From Pseudomonas lijiangensis (lineage in GTDB: Bacteria; Pseudomonadota; Gammaproteobacteria; Pseudomonadales; Pseudomonadaceae): a stretch of 64,000 nt of DNA. The notes beneath the pieces were generated by a model. The model was not told the origin of the DNA, did no database searches, and saw only the letters and a program-made list of their open reading frames with translations. Location: contig NZ_CP076668.1 in NCBI RefSeq assembly GCF_018968705.1, forward strand, positions 4,103,001 through 4,167,000, read 5' to 3'. Within the stretch, counting starts at the first letter, position 1; each line of letters opens with the position of its first letter. A program made the translations under genes and the position numbers. Below, piece after piece: positions 55,745 through 64,000 of the stretch.

Positions 55745-55881
55745 GATCAGTCAAGGCACAAACAAAACTTGTGGGAGGCAGCTTGCTGGCGACGGGGACA
55801 GTGAAACCGGCAGATATTCTGCGCCTGTAAAAATCGCCAGCAAGCTGCCTCCCACAGGGTGATTATTGACCTTAACTGATC
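55745..55881. repeat. 137-bp REPIN type 2 unit with outer inverted repeats, copy b
   Basis: Outer repeats 55745-55756 (GATCAGTCAAGG) and 55870-55881 (one mismatch from its complement) enclose a REP doublet with arms 55769-55792 and 55834-55856. Same length and design as 49209-49345. It lies between convergent genes. Confidence 0.88.
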
Positions 55882-55902
55882 GTCATTGCCCCACAGACGC
55901 TA

Positions 55903-56427
55903 TCAGCGCCAGTCCCTGTTCAACTGTGGCTTGCGCCGCCCACCTGTCACCACCCAGCCCAGCAACAGGAAGAAGCTTTCGATCAGCAGCGCCAGCAACA
56001 ATGCCGAGATGATGCCCCAGGCAATGACTTCAGGTGCCAGCAGCACTTGCCAGGTGTAGCCATTGAAGGTTTCGCGACGGATGTCGGCATCGGCTGAGGT
56101 GGCGACATACAAGGCTCTGGAATACCACGCGCCTTGCAGGCCGAGCCATTGGCGCTCCAGCACGTGGGTGCGGGTCAGCAATGTGCTGATGGTGTCGGCA
56201 TCGCTGCGAAACACCGGATCTTCGCTGTTGCGATAGTGCTGGATCAGCGCCTGGATGTCGCCCTTGAAAAACTGCTGCGCGGTCGCGTTGTAACCCTTGA
56301 TGGCCTGTTGCGCCTCGATCAGATGCGCTTCGACTCGCTTGCTGTAGTCACTGATGAAACCCGGAACCTGAACCCCCACCAGCAGGCCAGTCGTGAACAA
56401 GACCAATCGCAGATAACTTCGCAGCAT
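55903..56427 (-). CDS. DUF2937 inner-membrane protein
   Basis: 174 residues. N-terminal hydrophobic segment (~6-25), a soluble helical middle ('RVEAHLIEAQQAIKGYNATA'), and a strong C-terminal membrane pair ('APEVIAWGIISALLLALLIESFFLLLGWV', quoted in part). Matches my recollection of DUF2937. Function unknown. It lies 28 bp downstream of the amidotransferase gene on the same strand. Confidence 0.82.
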   Translation of the reverse strand: MLRSYLRLVLFTTGLLVGVQVPGFISDYSKRVEAHLIEAQQAIKGYNATAQQFFKGDIQALIQHYRNSEDPVFRSDADTISTLLTRTHVLERQWLGLQGAWYSRALYVATSADADIRRETFNGYTWQVLLAPEVIAWGIISALLLALLIESFFLLLGWVVTGGRRKPQLNRDWR

Positions 56428-56455
56428 TTAGATCCCTCTTGTCGGTTAGGCGAGC

Positions 56456-57241
56456 TTAAATCGGAGTATCGGTTGACCCTTGGGCCACACATTCGCCCTT
56501 GCGCCACAGGCTCCACTGACCCGGTTCGTAGCGATTCCAGGTTTCGTTTTCGGTCAGCGGTTCGGTAGCAATGACAGTCACCACGTCATGGGGCGTGGTT
56601 TCTGCCTGAAAATCGACAATCACATCGACATCCTTCAAGCGTGCCGGACCAAAGGGCGCACGACGGGTGATCTGTACCAGTTTGGTACTGCAGAAACAGA
56701 ACAGCCAGTCGCCATCACTGAGCAGGCTGTTGAACACGCCTTTGGCCCGGTATTCGGAGCACGCCTCGATCAGGTATGGCAGCAGTTGCTCGACTTCCAC
56801 CGGCTCGGGAAAGGCTTCGCGCACCCGGTTGAGCAAGTCACAGAACGCCGCTTCACTGTCGGTATCGCCTACAGGACGATAAAAGGTAGCACGGGGACTG
56901 AAATCGGCCAGTTGGCCGTTATGGGCAAAACACCAGTTGCGTCCCCAGAGTTCGCGCACGAAAGGATGAGTGTTGGACAGGCAGACCTTACCGACATTGG
57001 CCTGACGAATATGGCCGATGACCACTTCACTCTTGATGGGGTAGCGCTGCACCAGTTGCGCGACTTCCGATTCGCTGCTGGCTGCCGGGTCCTGAAACAG
57101 ACGCAGGCCGCGCCCCTCATAGAAGGCGATCCCCCAGCCATCGCGATGCGGGCCGGTGCGCCCGCCCCTCTGCATCAGCCCTGTGAAGCTGAAAACGATA
57201 TCGGTCGGGACATTGGCGCTCATGCCCAGTAGTTCACACAT
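56456..57241 (-). CDS. Class II glutamine amidotransferase (YafJ-like)
   Basis: 261 residues. Cys2 after the initiator Met is the N-terminal nucleophile of class II (Ntn) amidotransferases. '[18 protein letters not shown]', '[20 protein letters not shown]' and 'WCFAHNGQL' supply the glutamine-site residues. No synthase domain is attached, as in YafJ, so the acceptor of the ammonia is unknown. Cytosolic. Confidence 0.92.
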   Translation of the reverse strand: MCELLGMSANVPTDIVFSFTGLMQRGGRTGPHRDGWGIAFYEGRGLRLFQDPAASSESEVAQLVQRYPIKSEVVIGHIRQANVGKVCLSNTHPFVRELWGRNWCFAHNGQLADFSPRATFYRPVGDTDSEAAFCDLLNRVREAFPEPVEVEQLLPYLIEACSEYRAKGVFNSLLSDGDWLFCFCSTKLVQITRRAPFGPARLKDVDVIVDFQAETTPHDVVTVIATEPLTENETWNRYEPGQWSLWRKGECVAQGSTDTPI

Positions 57242-57293
57242 GCTCAGGTTCTCGCTTCAATACGTGCTGCACGCTTGCCAACGAAGCGGGTTC

Positions 57294-57764
57294 TTACAAA
57301 CGAGGCTCGACTCGCCCACGACTCGCACTGGCGGCCGGTGCAGCCGGGCTGCGGCCGTAGCGGTCGTCCCTGGCAAAAGGTTCGTCGTCGGTGTCGTCAG
57401 GCTCGGCTACAGGCTGTGGCTGACGGGCCTTGCGGTTTTTCTCCAGGGGCCAGCGCACCAGCACGAACACCAGATAGGCAATCAGGGCAAACATGCCATA
57501 GGTGGCCAGATCGATGATCGCGCTCCAGACATTGCTGCCCACCTTGAACAGCAGATCAAGGGCGGTAACGGCCACGGCAGGTGCCAGTAATTCCTTGGCT
57601 GGATCGACGATGGTCGGCGTGAACAGCAACACTGCGCCAATCACCCGAAGGGGCTCTTTCAGGTAGCGCCACATCCAGCGGGTCATCAAAAACCACACCA
57701 GCAGGCAGCCCAATGCTGCAAATGCATAGAGGCCCCAGGCGATCAGATAGTCGTTCTCGGTCAT
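57294..57764 (-). CDS. Small membrane protein with charged tail
   Basis: 156 residues from the ATG at 57764. Two or three membrane helices ('YAFAALGCLLVWFLM', 'VIGAVLLFTPTIVDPA', 'YGMFALIAYLVFVLV') and a hydrophilic C-terminal tail of ~45 residues rich in Asp, Arg, Pro and Ala. No family recognised. Same strand and 52 bp upstream of the amidotransferase gene, so perhaps one transcription unit with it and the DUF2937 gene. Confidence 0.8.
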   Translation of the reverse strand: MTENDYLIAWGLYAFAALGCLLVWFLMTRWMWRYLKEPLRVIGAVLLFTPTIVDPAKELLAPAVAVTALDLLFKVGSNVWSAIIDLATYGMFALIAYLVFVLVRWPLEKNRKARQPQPVAEPDDTDDEPFARDDRYGRSPAAPAASASRGRVEPRL

Positions 57765-57905
57765 GACGTCCGTGGTAAGGCAGGTAAATAGGCGCTTATG
57801 ATAACGACTTTTCACTGGCCCGGCTCGCCCGGCTTCAGTAATAGGTGCGCCATACTTGCAGCCACCGATATTTCAATGACCCGATGCCTTTAAAGAGAGC
57901 CCCGC

Positions 57906-59954
57906 ATGTCCTTCTCGAATGCCACCTCCAGCGCCCCGATCGCTCGCAAGGCCGACGGCTCCGATCCCTATGCATGGTTGCAGAATCGCGACAGCGATGA
58001 AGTGCTCGACTATCTCAAGGCTGAAAACAGCTATCAGGAACAGCAACTGGCCGATCAGGCGCAATTGCGTGAAACCCTGTTCCAGGAAATAAAAGGCCGC
58101 ATTCTTGAGACCGACCTGTCGCTGCCCTCCCCCTGGGGCCCGTACCTGTATTACACCCGCACCACCGAGGGTGATGAATATGCCAGGCACTATCGCTGCC
58201 CGCGCCCGGCAGACGACTCGAACACCGTCGATGAGAGCCATGAAGAGCTGTTGCTGGACCCCAACGTGCTGGCCGATGGCGGATTCTTCTCTCTGGGCGC
58301 GTTCAGTATCAGCCCCGACCATCAACGCCTGGCCTACAGCCTGGATACCACGGGCGAAGAGGTCTATCAGCTTTACGTCAAGGAACTGGGCACAGGCCAG
58401 GTGAGCAGCCTGCCGTTCGAAGATTGCGACGGCAGCATGACCTGGGCCAATGACAGCCAGACGCTGTTCTTCGGTGAACTGGACGACACCCACCGCCCGC
58501 ACAAACTCTACCGTCATCGTCTGGGCAGCGACTCGGCCGACCTGGTATTCAGCGAGCCGGACGGCCGCTTCTTCCTGCATTGCTTCCGTAGCAGCTCCGA
58601 GCGCCAGTTGATTCTGCTGCTCAACAGCAAGACTACCAGCGAAGCCTGGCTGCTGGATGCCGAGCATCCCGAGCAAGCCTTCGTATGCATGGCCGAGCGG
58701 GTCGAAGGTCATGAATACTTTCCGGACCACGGCCAGCTCGATGGTGTCTGGAGCTGGTTTATCCGAAGCAATCAGAGCGGTATCAACTTCGCGCTGTATC
58801 AGGCCTCGGAACAGCATGCGGGCCGCGATGGCTGGCAAGAGCTGGTCCCGCACAGCGATACAGTGATGCTGGAAGATATGAGCCTCAATGCCAGAAGCCT
58901 GACCCTGAGCCTGCGCGAAGGTGGCCTGCCGATCATCGAAGTTCGCCCACAAGGTCTGCCGGCCTATCGCGTGCAATTGCCCGACGCGGCCTACAGCCTG
59001 TATGTACAGGACTCACTGGAATTCGACAGCGACAGCATTCGCCTGCGCTATCAGTCCCTCAATCGTCCGGCGCAGGTCCGCCAGTTGGCTCTGGCCACCG
59101 GCGAGCAAGTGGTGCTCAAGGAAACGCCGGTGCTCGGTGAGTTCGATGCCGATGCCTACGTCAGCCAGCGTCTCTGGGCAACCGCCAGCGATGGCACACA
59201 AGTGCCCATCAGTCTGGTAGTCAAACGCGAGTTGCTGGGCCAGGCGACGCCACTGTATCTCTATGGTTACGGCGCCTACGGCGAAAGCCTGGACCCATGG
59301 TTTTCCCACGCCCGTCTGAGCCTGCTGGATCGTGGCGTAGCCTTTGCCATTGCCCATGTACGCGGCGGTGGTGAACTGGGTGAAGCCTGGTATCGCAACG
59401 GCAAACAGGAACACAAGCAGAACACGTTCGGCGACTTCATTGCCTGCGCCGAACACCTGATCGACAAGGGCCTGACCCGCGCCGATCAACTGGTCATCAG
59501 CGGTGGCAGCGCAGGTGGACTGTTGATCGGTGCCGTACTCAACCAGCGTCCAGAGCTGTTCAAGGCAGCGATTGCCGAAGTGCCGTTCGTGGATGTGCTC
59601 AACACCATGCTCGATCCTGAACTGCCGCTGACCGTCACCGAATACGACGAATGGGGCAATCCGCAGGAGCCAGAGGTGCATGCCCGCATCAAGGCCTATG
59701 CGCCTTACGAGAATGTCAGTGCCCAGGCCTACCCCGCCACTCTGGTCATTGCCGGTTATAACGACAGCCGCGTGCAATATTGGGAAGCCGCCAAGTGGGT
59801 CGCAAAACTGCGCGACATCAAGACTGACGACAACCTTCTGCTGCTCAAAACCGAACTGGGCGCCGGCCATGGCGGCATGAGCGGTCGCTATCAGGGACTG
59901 CGCGATGTGGCCCTTGAGTACGGTTTTATCTTCAAGGTTTTGCAACTGGACTGA
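57906..59954 (+). CDS. ptrB: Oligopeptidase B (protease II, S9 family)
   Basis: 682 residues, full length for the family; no signal peptide. N-terminal beta-propeller, then an alpha/beta-hydrolase domain with Ser535 in 'GGSAGG', Asp620 in 'YNDSRVQYW' and His655 in 'GHGGMSGR'. Oligopeptidase B cuts short peptides after Arg or Lys in the cytosol. The 'EYDEWGNP' segment carries the acidic residues linked to basic-residue specificity. Confidence 0.95.
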   Translation: MSFSNATSSAPIARKADGSDPYAWLQNRDSDEVLDYLKAENSYQEQQLADQAQLRETLFQEIKGRILETDLSLPSPWGPYLYYTRTTEGDEYARHYRCPRPADDSNTVDESHEELLLDPNVLADGGFFSLGAFSISPDHQRLAYSLDTTGEEVYQLYVKELGTGQVSSLPFEDCDGSMTWANDSQTLFFGELDDTHRPHKLYRHRLGSDSADLVFSEPDGRFFLHCFRSSSERQLILLLNSKTTSEAWLLDAEHPEQAFVCMAERVEGHEYFPDHGQLDGVWSWFIRSNQSGINFALYQASEQHAGRDGWQELVPHSDTVMLEDMSLNARSLTLSLREGGLPIIEVRPQGLPAYRVQLPDAAYSLYVQDSLEFDSDSIRLRYQSLNRPAQVRQLALATGEQVVLKETPVLGEFDADAYVSQRLWATASDGTQVPISLVVKRELLGQATPLYLYGYGAYGESLDPWFSHARLSLLDRGVAFAIAHVRGGGELGEAWYRNGKQEHKQNTFGDFIACAEHLIDKGLTRADQLVISGGSAGGLLIGAVLNQRPELFKAAIAEVPFVDVLNTMLDPELPLTVTEYDEWGNPQEPEVHARIKAYAPYENVSAQAYPATLVIAGYNDSRVQYWEAAKWVAKLRDIKTDDNLLLLKTELGAGHGGMSGRYQGLRDVALEYGFIFKVLQLD

Positions 59955-60029
59955 ACTTGGCGCCAATAGTCTGTCTTAGTAGCATCGGGGGCACGGACCT
60001 GCCCCCTCTTACCTGCACAAGACCGAACC

Positions 60030-60506
60030 ATGTCAGAACAACCGTCCCACCTGAACAATGCCATACGCGACATGCTGCTGGACTGCGGCCTGTTCGACAC
60101 CCTGCTGCCCGCCGATTACCTGACCGTCGCGGGTTACTTCAGCATCAGCGATATCCAGGAAGGCCAGAGCATCTTCAACGAAGGCGATGCCGGTACCTTC
60201 ATGTGCATCATCGACCGCGGCACGGTTTCGGTACAGAAACTCAATCCCGAAGGCCAGCAGGTGGAAATCGCCACGTTGCGTCGGGGCCGGGCCTTCGGCG
60301 AAATGGCGGTACTCGACGGCGAACGCCGTTCGGCCAGTTGCATCGCTGCATCGGATTGCCAGTTGCTGAACCTGGGCCGGGACTCGCTGGACAAGATGCT
60401 CGACGAAGCGCCGAAAATCGCGGCCAAGATCATTCGTGCCCTCGCCATTTCCCTGTCAAAGCGTCTGCGCATGGTCGACGGCCAACTACTCTCCCAACAG
60501 GTGTGA
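60030..60506 (+). CDS. Cyclic nucleotide-binding domain protein
   Basis: 158 residues consisting mainly of a cNMP-binding beta-roll ('IFNEGDAGTFMCIIDRGTVSV', in part) with the phosphate-binding cassette 'GRAFGEMAVLDGERRSASCI', which keeps the Gly-Glu and Arg-Ser positions. No DNA-binding or catalytic domain follows, only a helix. Probably a cytosolic sensor or adaptor; partner unknown. Confidence 0.9.
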   Translation: MSEQPSHLNNAIRDMLLDCGLFDTLLPADYLTVAGYFSISDIQEGQSIFNEGDAGTFMCIIDRGTVSVQKLNPEGQQVEIATLRRGRAFGEMAVLDGERRSASCIAASDCQLLNLGRDSLDKMLDEAPKIAAKIIRALAISLSKRLRMVDGQLLSQQV

Positions 60507-60574
60507 GTTTCGTCATCTGGCGCTAAACTTGTGCGCATTCCCGCTATCAATGCGCACACGACACAGGTGACACC

Positions 60575-60946
60575 ATGAGCACGGCCAACCCTCCTTCCAA
60601 CATGTCCAAGCTGGACCGTATCCTGGCCGACGCCCAGCGCGACCGCGAAATGGGTTATCGGGACAAGGCGCTGCGCATGTATCCGCACGTGTGTGGCCGT
60701 TGCGCACGGGAGTTTTCGGGCAAGCGCCTGAGCGAACTGACGGTTCACCATCGTGACCACAACCACGATAACAACCCGCAGGACGGCTCCAACTGGGAAC
60801 TGCTGTGCCTGTATTGCCATGACAACGAGCACTCGCGTTACACCGACCAGCAGTATTTCTCCGACAGTTCCCTCAGCACCCCGAAAGCCGCCAAGGCCAC
60901 CCACAACCCCTTCGCTGCGCTGGCGGGGCTGATGAAAAAGGAATGA
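60575..60946 (+). CDS. yajD: HNH nuclease YajD family
   Basis: 123 residues. A zinc-supported HNH motif: Cys-x2-Cys in 'CGRCAREF', 'TVHHRDHNHDNNP' with the catalytic His, and 'LCLYCHDNEHSRY' with the second Cys pair. Full length for YajD. Cytosolic, biological role not established. Confidence 0.93.
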   Translation: MSTANPPSNMSKLDRILADAQRDREMGYRDKALRMYPHVCGRCAREFSGKRLSELTVHHRDHNHDNNPQDGSNWELLCLYCHDNEHSRYTDQQYFSDSSLSTPKAAKATHNPFAALAGLMKKE

Positions 60947-60981
60947 CACCCCGTCAATCCATGGGCGGTGTGATCTGTAAC

Positions 60982-60997
60982 CTTACAGAAATGTAAT
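60982..60997 (+). promoter_or_regulatory. CopR-like box before copAB
   Basis: CTTACA-GAAAT-GTAAT fits, with one difference, the CTGACA-N5-GTAAT pattern I recall for CopR in Pseudomonas. A TTATGG 17 bp further on (61014-61019) could serve as the -10, so the box would lie over the -35. A copper-sensing CopR response regulator is the expected activator; its gene is not in the window. Confidence 0.55.
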
Positions 60998-61066
60998 CAC
61001 CCGCCCGGCCTCGTTATGGCATCTTCCTTTCAGACAAGCACGCAACTGACTGGATACAACCTGGGC

Positions 61067-62821
61067 ATGCACTCCAAGACCTCAAGACGAACCTTTGTGA
61101 AAGGGCTGACAGCCGGCAGCCTGCTGGGCGGCATCGGGCTCTGGCAAAGCCCTGTGTGGGCCATCAGCGGCGCGGATGAACCCAGGGTTCTGGCGGGCAC
61201 CGAGTTCGATCTCTTCATCGGCGAAACCCCGGTCAACATCACTGGCACGCCGAAAACGGCCATGACCATCAACGGCGGCCTCCCCGGCCCTCTGCTGCGC
61301 TGGCGTGAAGGCGATACCGTCACCTTGCGGGTGAAAAACCGGCTCAAGGAAAACACGTCCATTCACTGGCACGGCATCCTGCTGCCCGCCAACATGGACG
61401 GCGTTCCGGGCCTGAGTTTTCAGGGCATCGAGCCGGACGGCATGTATGTCTATCGCTTCAAGGTCCGACAGAACGGCACTTACTGGTATCACAGCCATTC
61501 CGGCCTTCAGGAGCAATCGGGGGTGTATGGCCCGCTGGTGATCGATGCCAGGGAACCCGAACCCTTCCAGTACGAACGCGACTACGTGGTGATGCTCACG
61601 GACTGGACGGATGACGACCCCGTCGAGCTGATGAAGAACCTCAAGAAACAGTCGGATTACTACAACTACAACAAGCGCACGGTGGGTGACTTCATCCACG
61701 ATGTCAGCGAAAAAGGCTGGGGCGAGGCAGTTGCCGATCGCACGATGTGGGCCGGGATGAAAATGAACCCGACCGATCTGGCCGATGTGAGCGCCGCGAC
61801 CTACACCTACCTCATGAACGGCAAGGCCCCCGACATGAACTGGACGGGAGTATTTCGAGCAGGAGAGCGGATCAGGCTGCGCTTCATCAACGGCTCGTCC
61901 ATGACCTACTTCGACGTGCGGATTCCGGGCCTGAAAATGACCGTGGTCGCGGCCGACGGGTTACACGTCAAGCCGGTCAGTGTCGATGAGTTGCGCATAG
62001 CCGTTGCCGAAACCTTCGATGTCATCGTCGAGCCCACCGAAGAGGCCTACACCCTGTTCGCCCAGTCCATGGACCGCACAGGTTTTGCCCGCGGCACGCT
62101 CACCCGCAAGGCCGGTGCAACGGCCCCGGTTCCGCCTCTCGACCCACGCCCATTGCTGGGCATGGATGACATGGGAATGGATCATGGCGGTATGAATCAT
62201 GGAAAGATGGCCGCCATGGACCACAGCAACATGGCAGGCATGAATCACCATGACATGTCGGGCATGAGCAGCATGCAACCTGCGCCGCAATCACAACCAC
62301 AGTCGCACCCGGAAACGGAGAAGAACAATCCGCTGGTGGACATGCAGGCCATGAAAACTTCTCCCAAGCTGGACGATCCTGGCATCGGACTGAGAAATAA
62401 TGGTCGCCGCGTCCTGACCTACGGGGATCTGCGCAGCACATTCGAGGACCCCGACGGACGCGAGCCCGGGCGCACCATCGAACTGCATCTGACCGGTCAC
62501 ATGGAGAAGTTCGCCTGGTCGTTCAACGGCGTGAAGTTCTCGGATGCCGAGCCGCTTAAGCTCAAATATGGCGAGCGCATCAGGGTCGTGCTGGTCAACG
62601 ACACCATGATGACTCACCCCATTCACCTGCATGGCATGTGGAGCGACCTCGAAGACGAGAACGGCCAATTCATGGTCCGCAAACACACCATCGACATGCC
62701 ACCGGGCTCAAGGCGCAGCTATCGCGTCACCGCCGATGCCCTCGGGCGCTGGGCCTATCACTGCCATCTGCTCTACCACATGGAAATGGGCATGTTCCGT
62801 GAAGTGCGCGTGGAAGAATGA
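61067..62821 (+). CDS. copA: Copper resistance multicopper oxidase CopA
   Basis: 584 residues from the ATG at 61067, chosen because it begins a Tat signal ('[17 protein letters not shown]') and because an ATG at 61016 would lie within the putative -10. Cupredoxin copper motifs are intact: [20 protein letters not shown] and [13 protein letters not shown]. Residues ~365-402 are a Met/His-rich stretch (repeats such as [19 protein letters not shown]) that can bind extra copper. Periplasmic; oxidises or sequesters copper. First gene of copAB, 10 bp before copB. Confidence 0.96.
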   Translation: MHSKTSRRTFVKGLTAGSLLGGIGLWQSPVWAISGADEPRVLAGTEFDLFIGETPVNITGTPKTAMTINGGLPGPLLRWREGDTVTLRVKNRLKENTSIHWHGILLPANMDGVPGLSFQGIEPDGMYVYRFKVRQNGTYWYHSHSGLQEQSGVYGPLVIDAREPEPFQYERDYVVMLTDWTDDDPVELMKNLKKQSDYYNYNKRTVGDFIHDVSEKGWGEAVADRTMWAGMKMNPTDLADVSAATYTYLMNGKAPDMNWTGVFRAGERIRLRFINGSSMTYFDVRIPGLKMTVVAADGLHVKPVSVDELRIAVAETFDVIVEPTEEAYTLFAQSMDRTGFARGTLTRKAGATAPVPPLDPRPLLGMDDMGMDHGGMNHGKMAAMDHSNMAGMNHHDMSGMSSMQPAPQSQPQSHPETEKNNPLVDMQAMKTSPKLDDPGIGLRNNGRRVLTYGDLRSTFEDPDGREPGRTIELHLTGHMEKFAWSFNGVKFSDAEPLKLKYGERIRVVLVNDTMMTHPIHLHGMWSDLEDENGQFMVRKHTIDMPPGSRRSYRVTADALGRWAYHCHLLYHMEMGMFREVRVEE

Positions 62822-62831
62822 GAACCTCAGC

Positions 62832-63704
62832 ATGAACAGAATCTTTCATCTTTCCCGACTGTCCGGCCTGCTTGTGGCAATGGGTCCATCGATGACAATG
62901 CCGGCCCTGGCTGCCGACATGAGCGGCATGGATCACGGCAGCCATTCCATGCACCACGACCACATGCAGCCCGCACCGTCCAGCGCTGGCCAGAGTCGTA
63001 CGCCCATCCCGGAACTGACGGATGAAGACAGGGCTGCGGTCTACACCAGCCATACAGGCCATACGGTGCATGACAGCGCCATCAATACCTTCTTCATGGC
63101 CGACAAACTGGAATGGCAGAACGCCGATCAGGGCAACACGCTGGCGTGGGATCTCAAAGGCTGGGTCGGAGGTGATATCGATCGCCTGTGGATACGCTCC
63201 GAAGGCGAACGCACTGATGGCAAGACCGGGGACGCCGAAATCCAGGCGCTGTGGGGACACGCGATCAGCCCATGGTGGGACCTGGTCGCGGGCGCACGCC
63301 AGGACTTCAAGCCGGGCGATCCGCAGACCTGGGCCGCGTTTGGCATTCAGGGCATGGCCCTGTCCAACTTCGAAGCCCAGGCCACAGCCTTCATCGGCGA
63401 AGCAGGCCAGAGCGCCGCACGCCTTGAAGGCGATTACGACCTGCTGCTGACCAACCGGCTCATTCTGCAGCCCACGGCCGAGCTCAACGTCTACGGCAAG
63501 AACGATGCGCAACGCGGTATCGGCTCCGGTCTGGCCAACACTGAAGTCGGCCTGCGGCTTCGCTATGAAATCCGGCGGGAGTTCGCGCCTTATATTGGCG
63601 TGAGCTGGAACCGGACTTATGGCAAGACTGCCGATTATGCTCGTGAAGAAGGCGAAGATCGCAGCGAGGCAAGGTGGGTGCTGGGTATCAGGATGTGGTT
63701 CTAG
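62832..63704 (+). CDS. copB: Outer-membrane copper resistance protein CopB
   Basis: 290 residues from the ATG at 62832. Signal peptide ('[16 protein letters not shown]', in part), a short Met/His-rich stretch after it ('[16 protein letters not shown]'), then a beta-barrel body ending 'WVLGIRMWF' with the terminal aromatic of outer-membrane proteins. Body length agrees with CopB/PcoB. Works with CopA in copper tolerance. copCD and copRS are not within the window. Confidence 0.95.
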   Translation: MNRIFHLSRLSGLLVAMGPSMTMPALAADMSGMDHGSHSMHHDHMQPAPSSAGQSRTPIPELTDEDRAAVYTSHTGHTVHDSAINTFFMADKLEWQNADQGNTLAWDLKGWVGGDIDRLWIRSEGERTDGKTGDAEIQALWGHAISPWWDLVAGARQDFKPGDPQTWAAFGIQGMALSNFEAQATAFIGEAGQSAARLEGDYDLLLTNRLILQPTAELNVYGKNDAQRGIGSGLANTEVGLRLRYEIRREFAPYIGVSWNRTYGKTADYAREEGEDRSEARWVLGIRMWF

Positions 63705-63756
63705 ACCTTTTGCGTTCTGCCGTATACTTGCGCGTTTTACCCAGAGCATCTCTAAC

Positions 63757-64000
63757 GTGGCAAACAAACGGTACGCCTGCATCGGCCTTTACAACCCCAA
63801 ATCCCCGGAAAACGTCGGATCGGTGATGCGGGCGGCGGGCTGTTATGGCGTGGCTTCGGTCTTCTACACCGGCAAACGCTACGAGCGCGCACGGGACTTC
63901 ATCACCGATACCAAGAAGATCCATCAGGATATTCCGCTGATCGGCATCGAAGACCTCAAGAGCATCCTGCCCCTGGGCTGCATTCCGGTTGCGGTGGAAC
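63757..64000 (+). CDS. SpoU/TrmH-family RNA methyltransferase, 3' end outside window
   Basis: The frame opens at a GTG (63757) and runs off the window end, giving 81 residues. 'IGLYNPKSPENVGSVMRAAGCYGVASVFYTG' (quoted in part) is the start of a SPOUT-fold RNA 2'-O-methyltransferase domain, with the catalytic-region Asn and the Arg of 'NVGSVMRAA'. Which rRNA or tRNA position it modifies cannot be said from this part. No strong ribosome site precedes the GTG. Confidence 0.85.
   Translation, partial: MANKRYACIGLYNPKSPENVGSVMRAAGCYGVASVFYTGKRYERARDFITDTKKIHQDIPLIGIEDLKSILPLGCIPVAVE

Noticed and set aside
1..64000. CRISPR array, insertion sequences, prophage genes, Hrp boxes before the Ig-like or DUF4329 genes
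   Set aside because: No regularly spaced short repeats, no transposase or phage structural ORF, and no GGAACC-N15/16-CCAC pair with proper spacing was found on reading these upstream regions.

Overview
The window looks like a chromosome segment of a Pseudomonas, most likely of the fluorescens/syringae lineage. The gene order prc (algO-like) / EAL-CBS-GGDEF / small HTH pair / YkvA / FKBP isomerase / tRNA-Val-tRNA-Asp / rdgC / BASS transporter / MFS-acyltransferase / SSS-type hybrid kinase is one I recall from Pseudomonas genomes. The many REP-type intergenic palindromes, the copA-copB pair and the codon use agree. No rRNA, phage, insertion sequence or CRISPR array was seen.

Left accessory region (1-18969). 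Five large proteins are built from ~100-residue Ig-like modules with a recurring 'M-x2-G-D-x-I-x-L-x-W-x-G' core: one is cut by the window start, and the others are at 7830, 12272, 14416 and 17125. None of the four complete ones has a recognisable signal peptide. The first also carries nine RCC1-like WG repeats, a BIG2-type domain and a lectin-like tail. Among them lie two tandem secreted halovibrin-like proteins and a complete pertactin-type autotransporter. This looks like a surface or secreted interaction island. A quinone oxidoreductase gene sits inside it. The start region of that gene is repeated imperfectly on the far side of the 17125 gene, which suggests a duplication or insertion. 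Two palindromes with identical half-sites and spacing (CTGTCA-N4-TGACAG) bracket the oxidoreductase and resemble LuxR-type boxes.

Conserved block (19392-25891). Tail-specific protease, c-di-GMP protein, a PHD-like/HTH regulator overlapping its partner gene, a DUF1232 protein and an FKBP lipoprotein. An inverted pair of perfect DnaA boxes lies upstream of the DUF1232 gene.

Candidate uptake and oxidation operon (26051-34868, minus strand). TonB-dependent receptor, polar amino-acid ABC permease, ATPase and binding protein, an FAD amine/amino-acid oxidase and a RidA imine deaminase are packed with overlaps or short gaps. A double-DUF4329 protein follows. The logic is outer-membrane capture, inner-membrane import, oxidative deamination to an imine, then RidA hydrolysis. 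The substrate is unknown.

Right block (35579-64000). Two tRNAs, rdgC, transporters, a fused lysophospholipid flippase/acyltransferase, a beta-helix membrane protein, the SSS-PAS-kinase-receiver protein, aceK, a chemoreceptor, an LpxO-like hydroxylase, cysK, an AsmA-like protein, a MoxR-VWA pair, a WbqC-like protein, small membrane proteins, a class II amidotransferase, oligopeptidase B, a cNMP-binding protein, an HNH protein, copAB behind a CopR-like box, and the start of a SpoU-family RNA methyltransferase. Five REP-doublet (REPIN) elements of three sequence types are scattered through the window.
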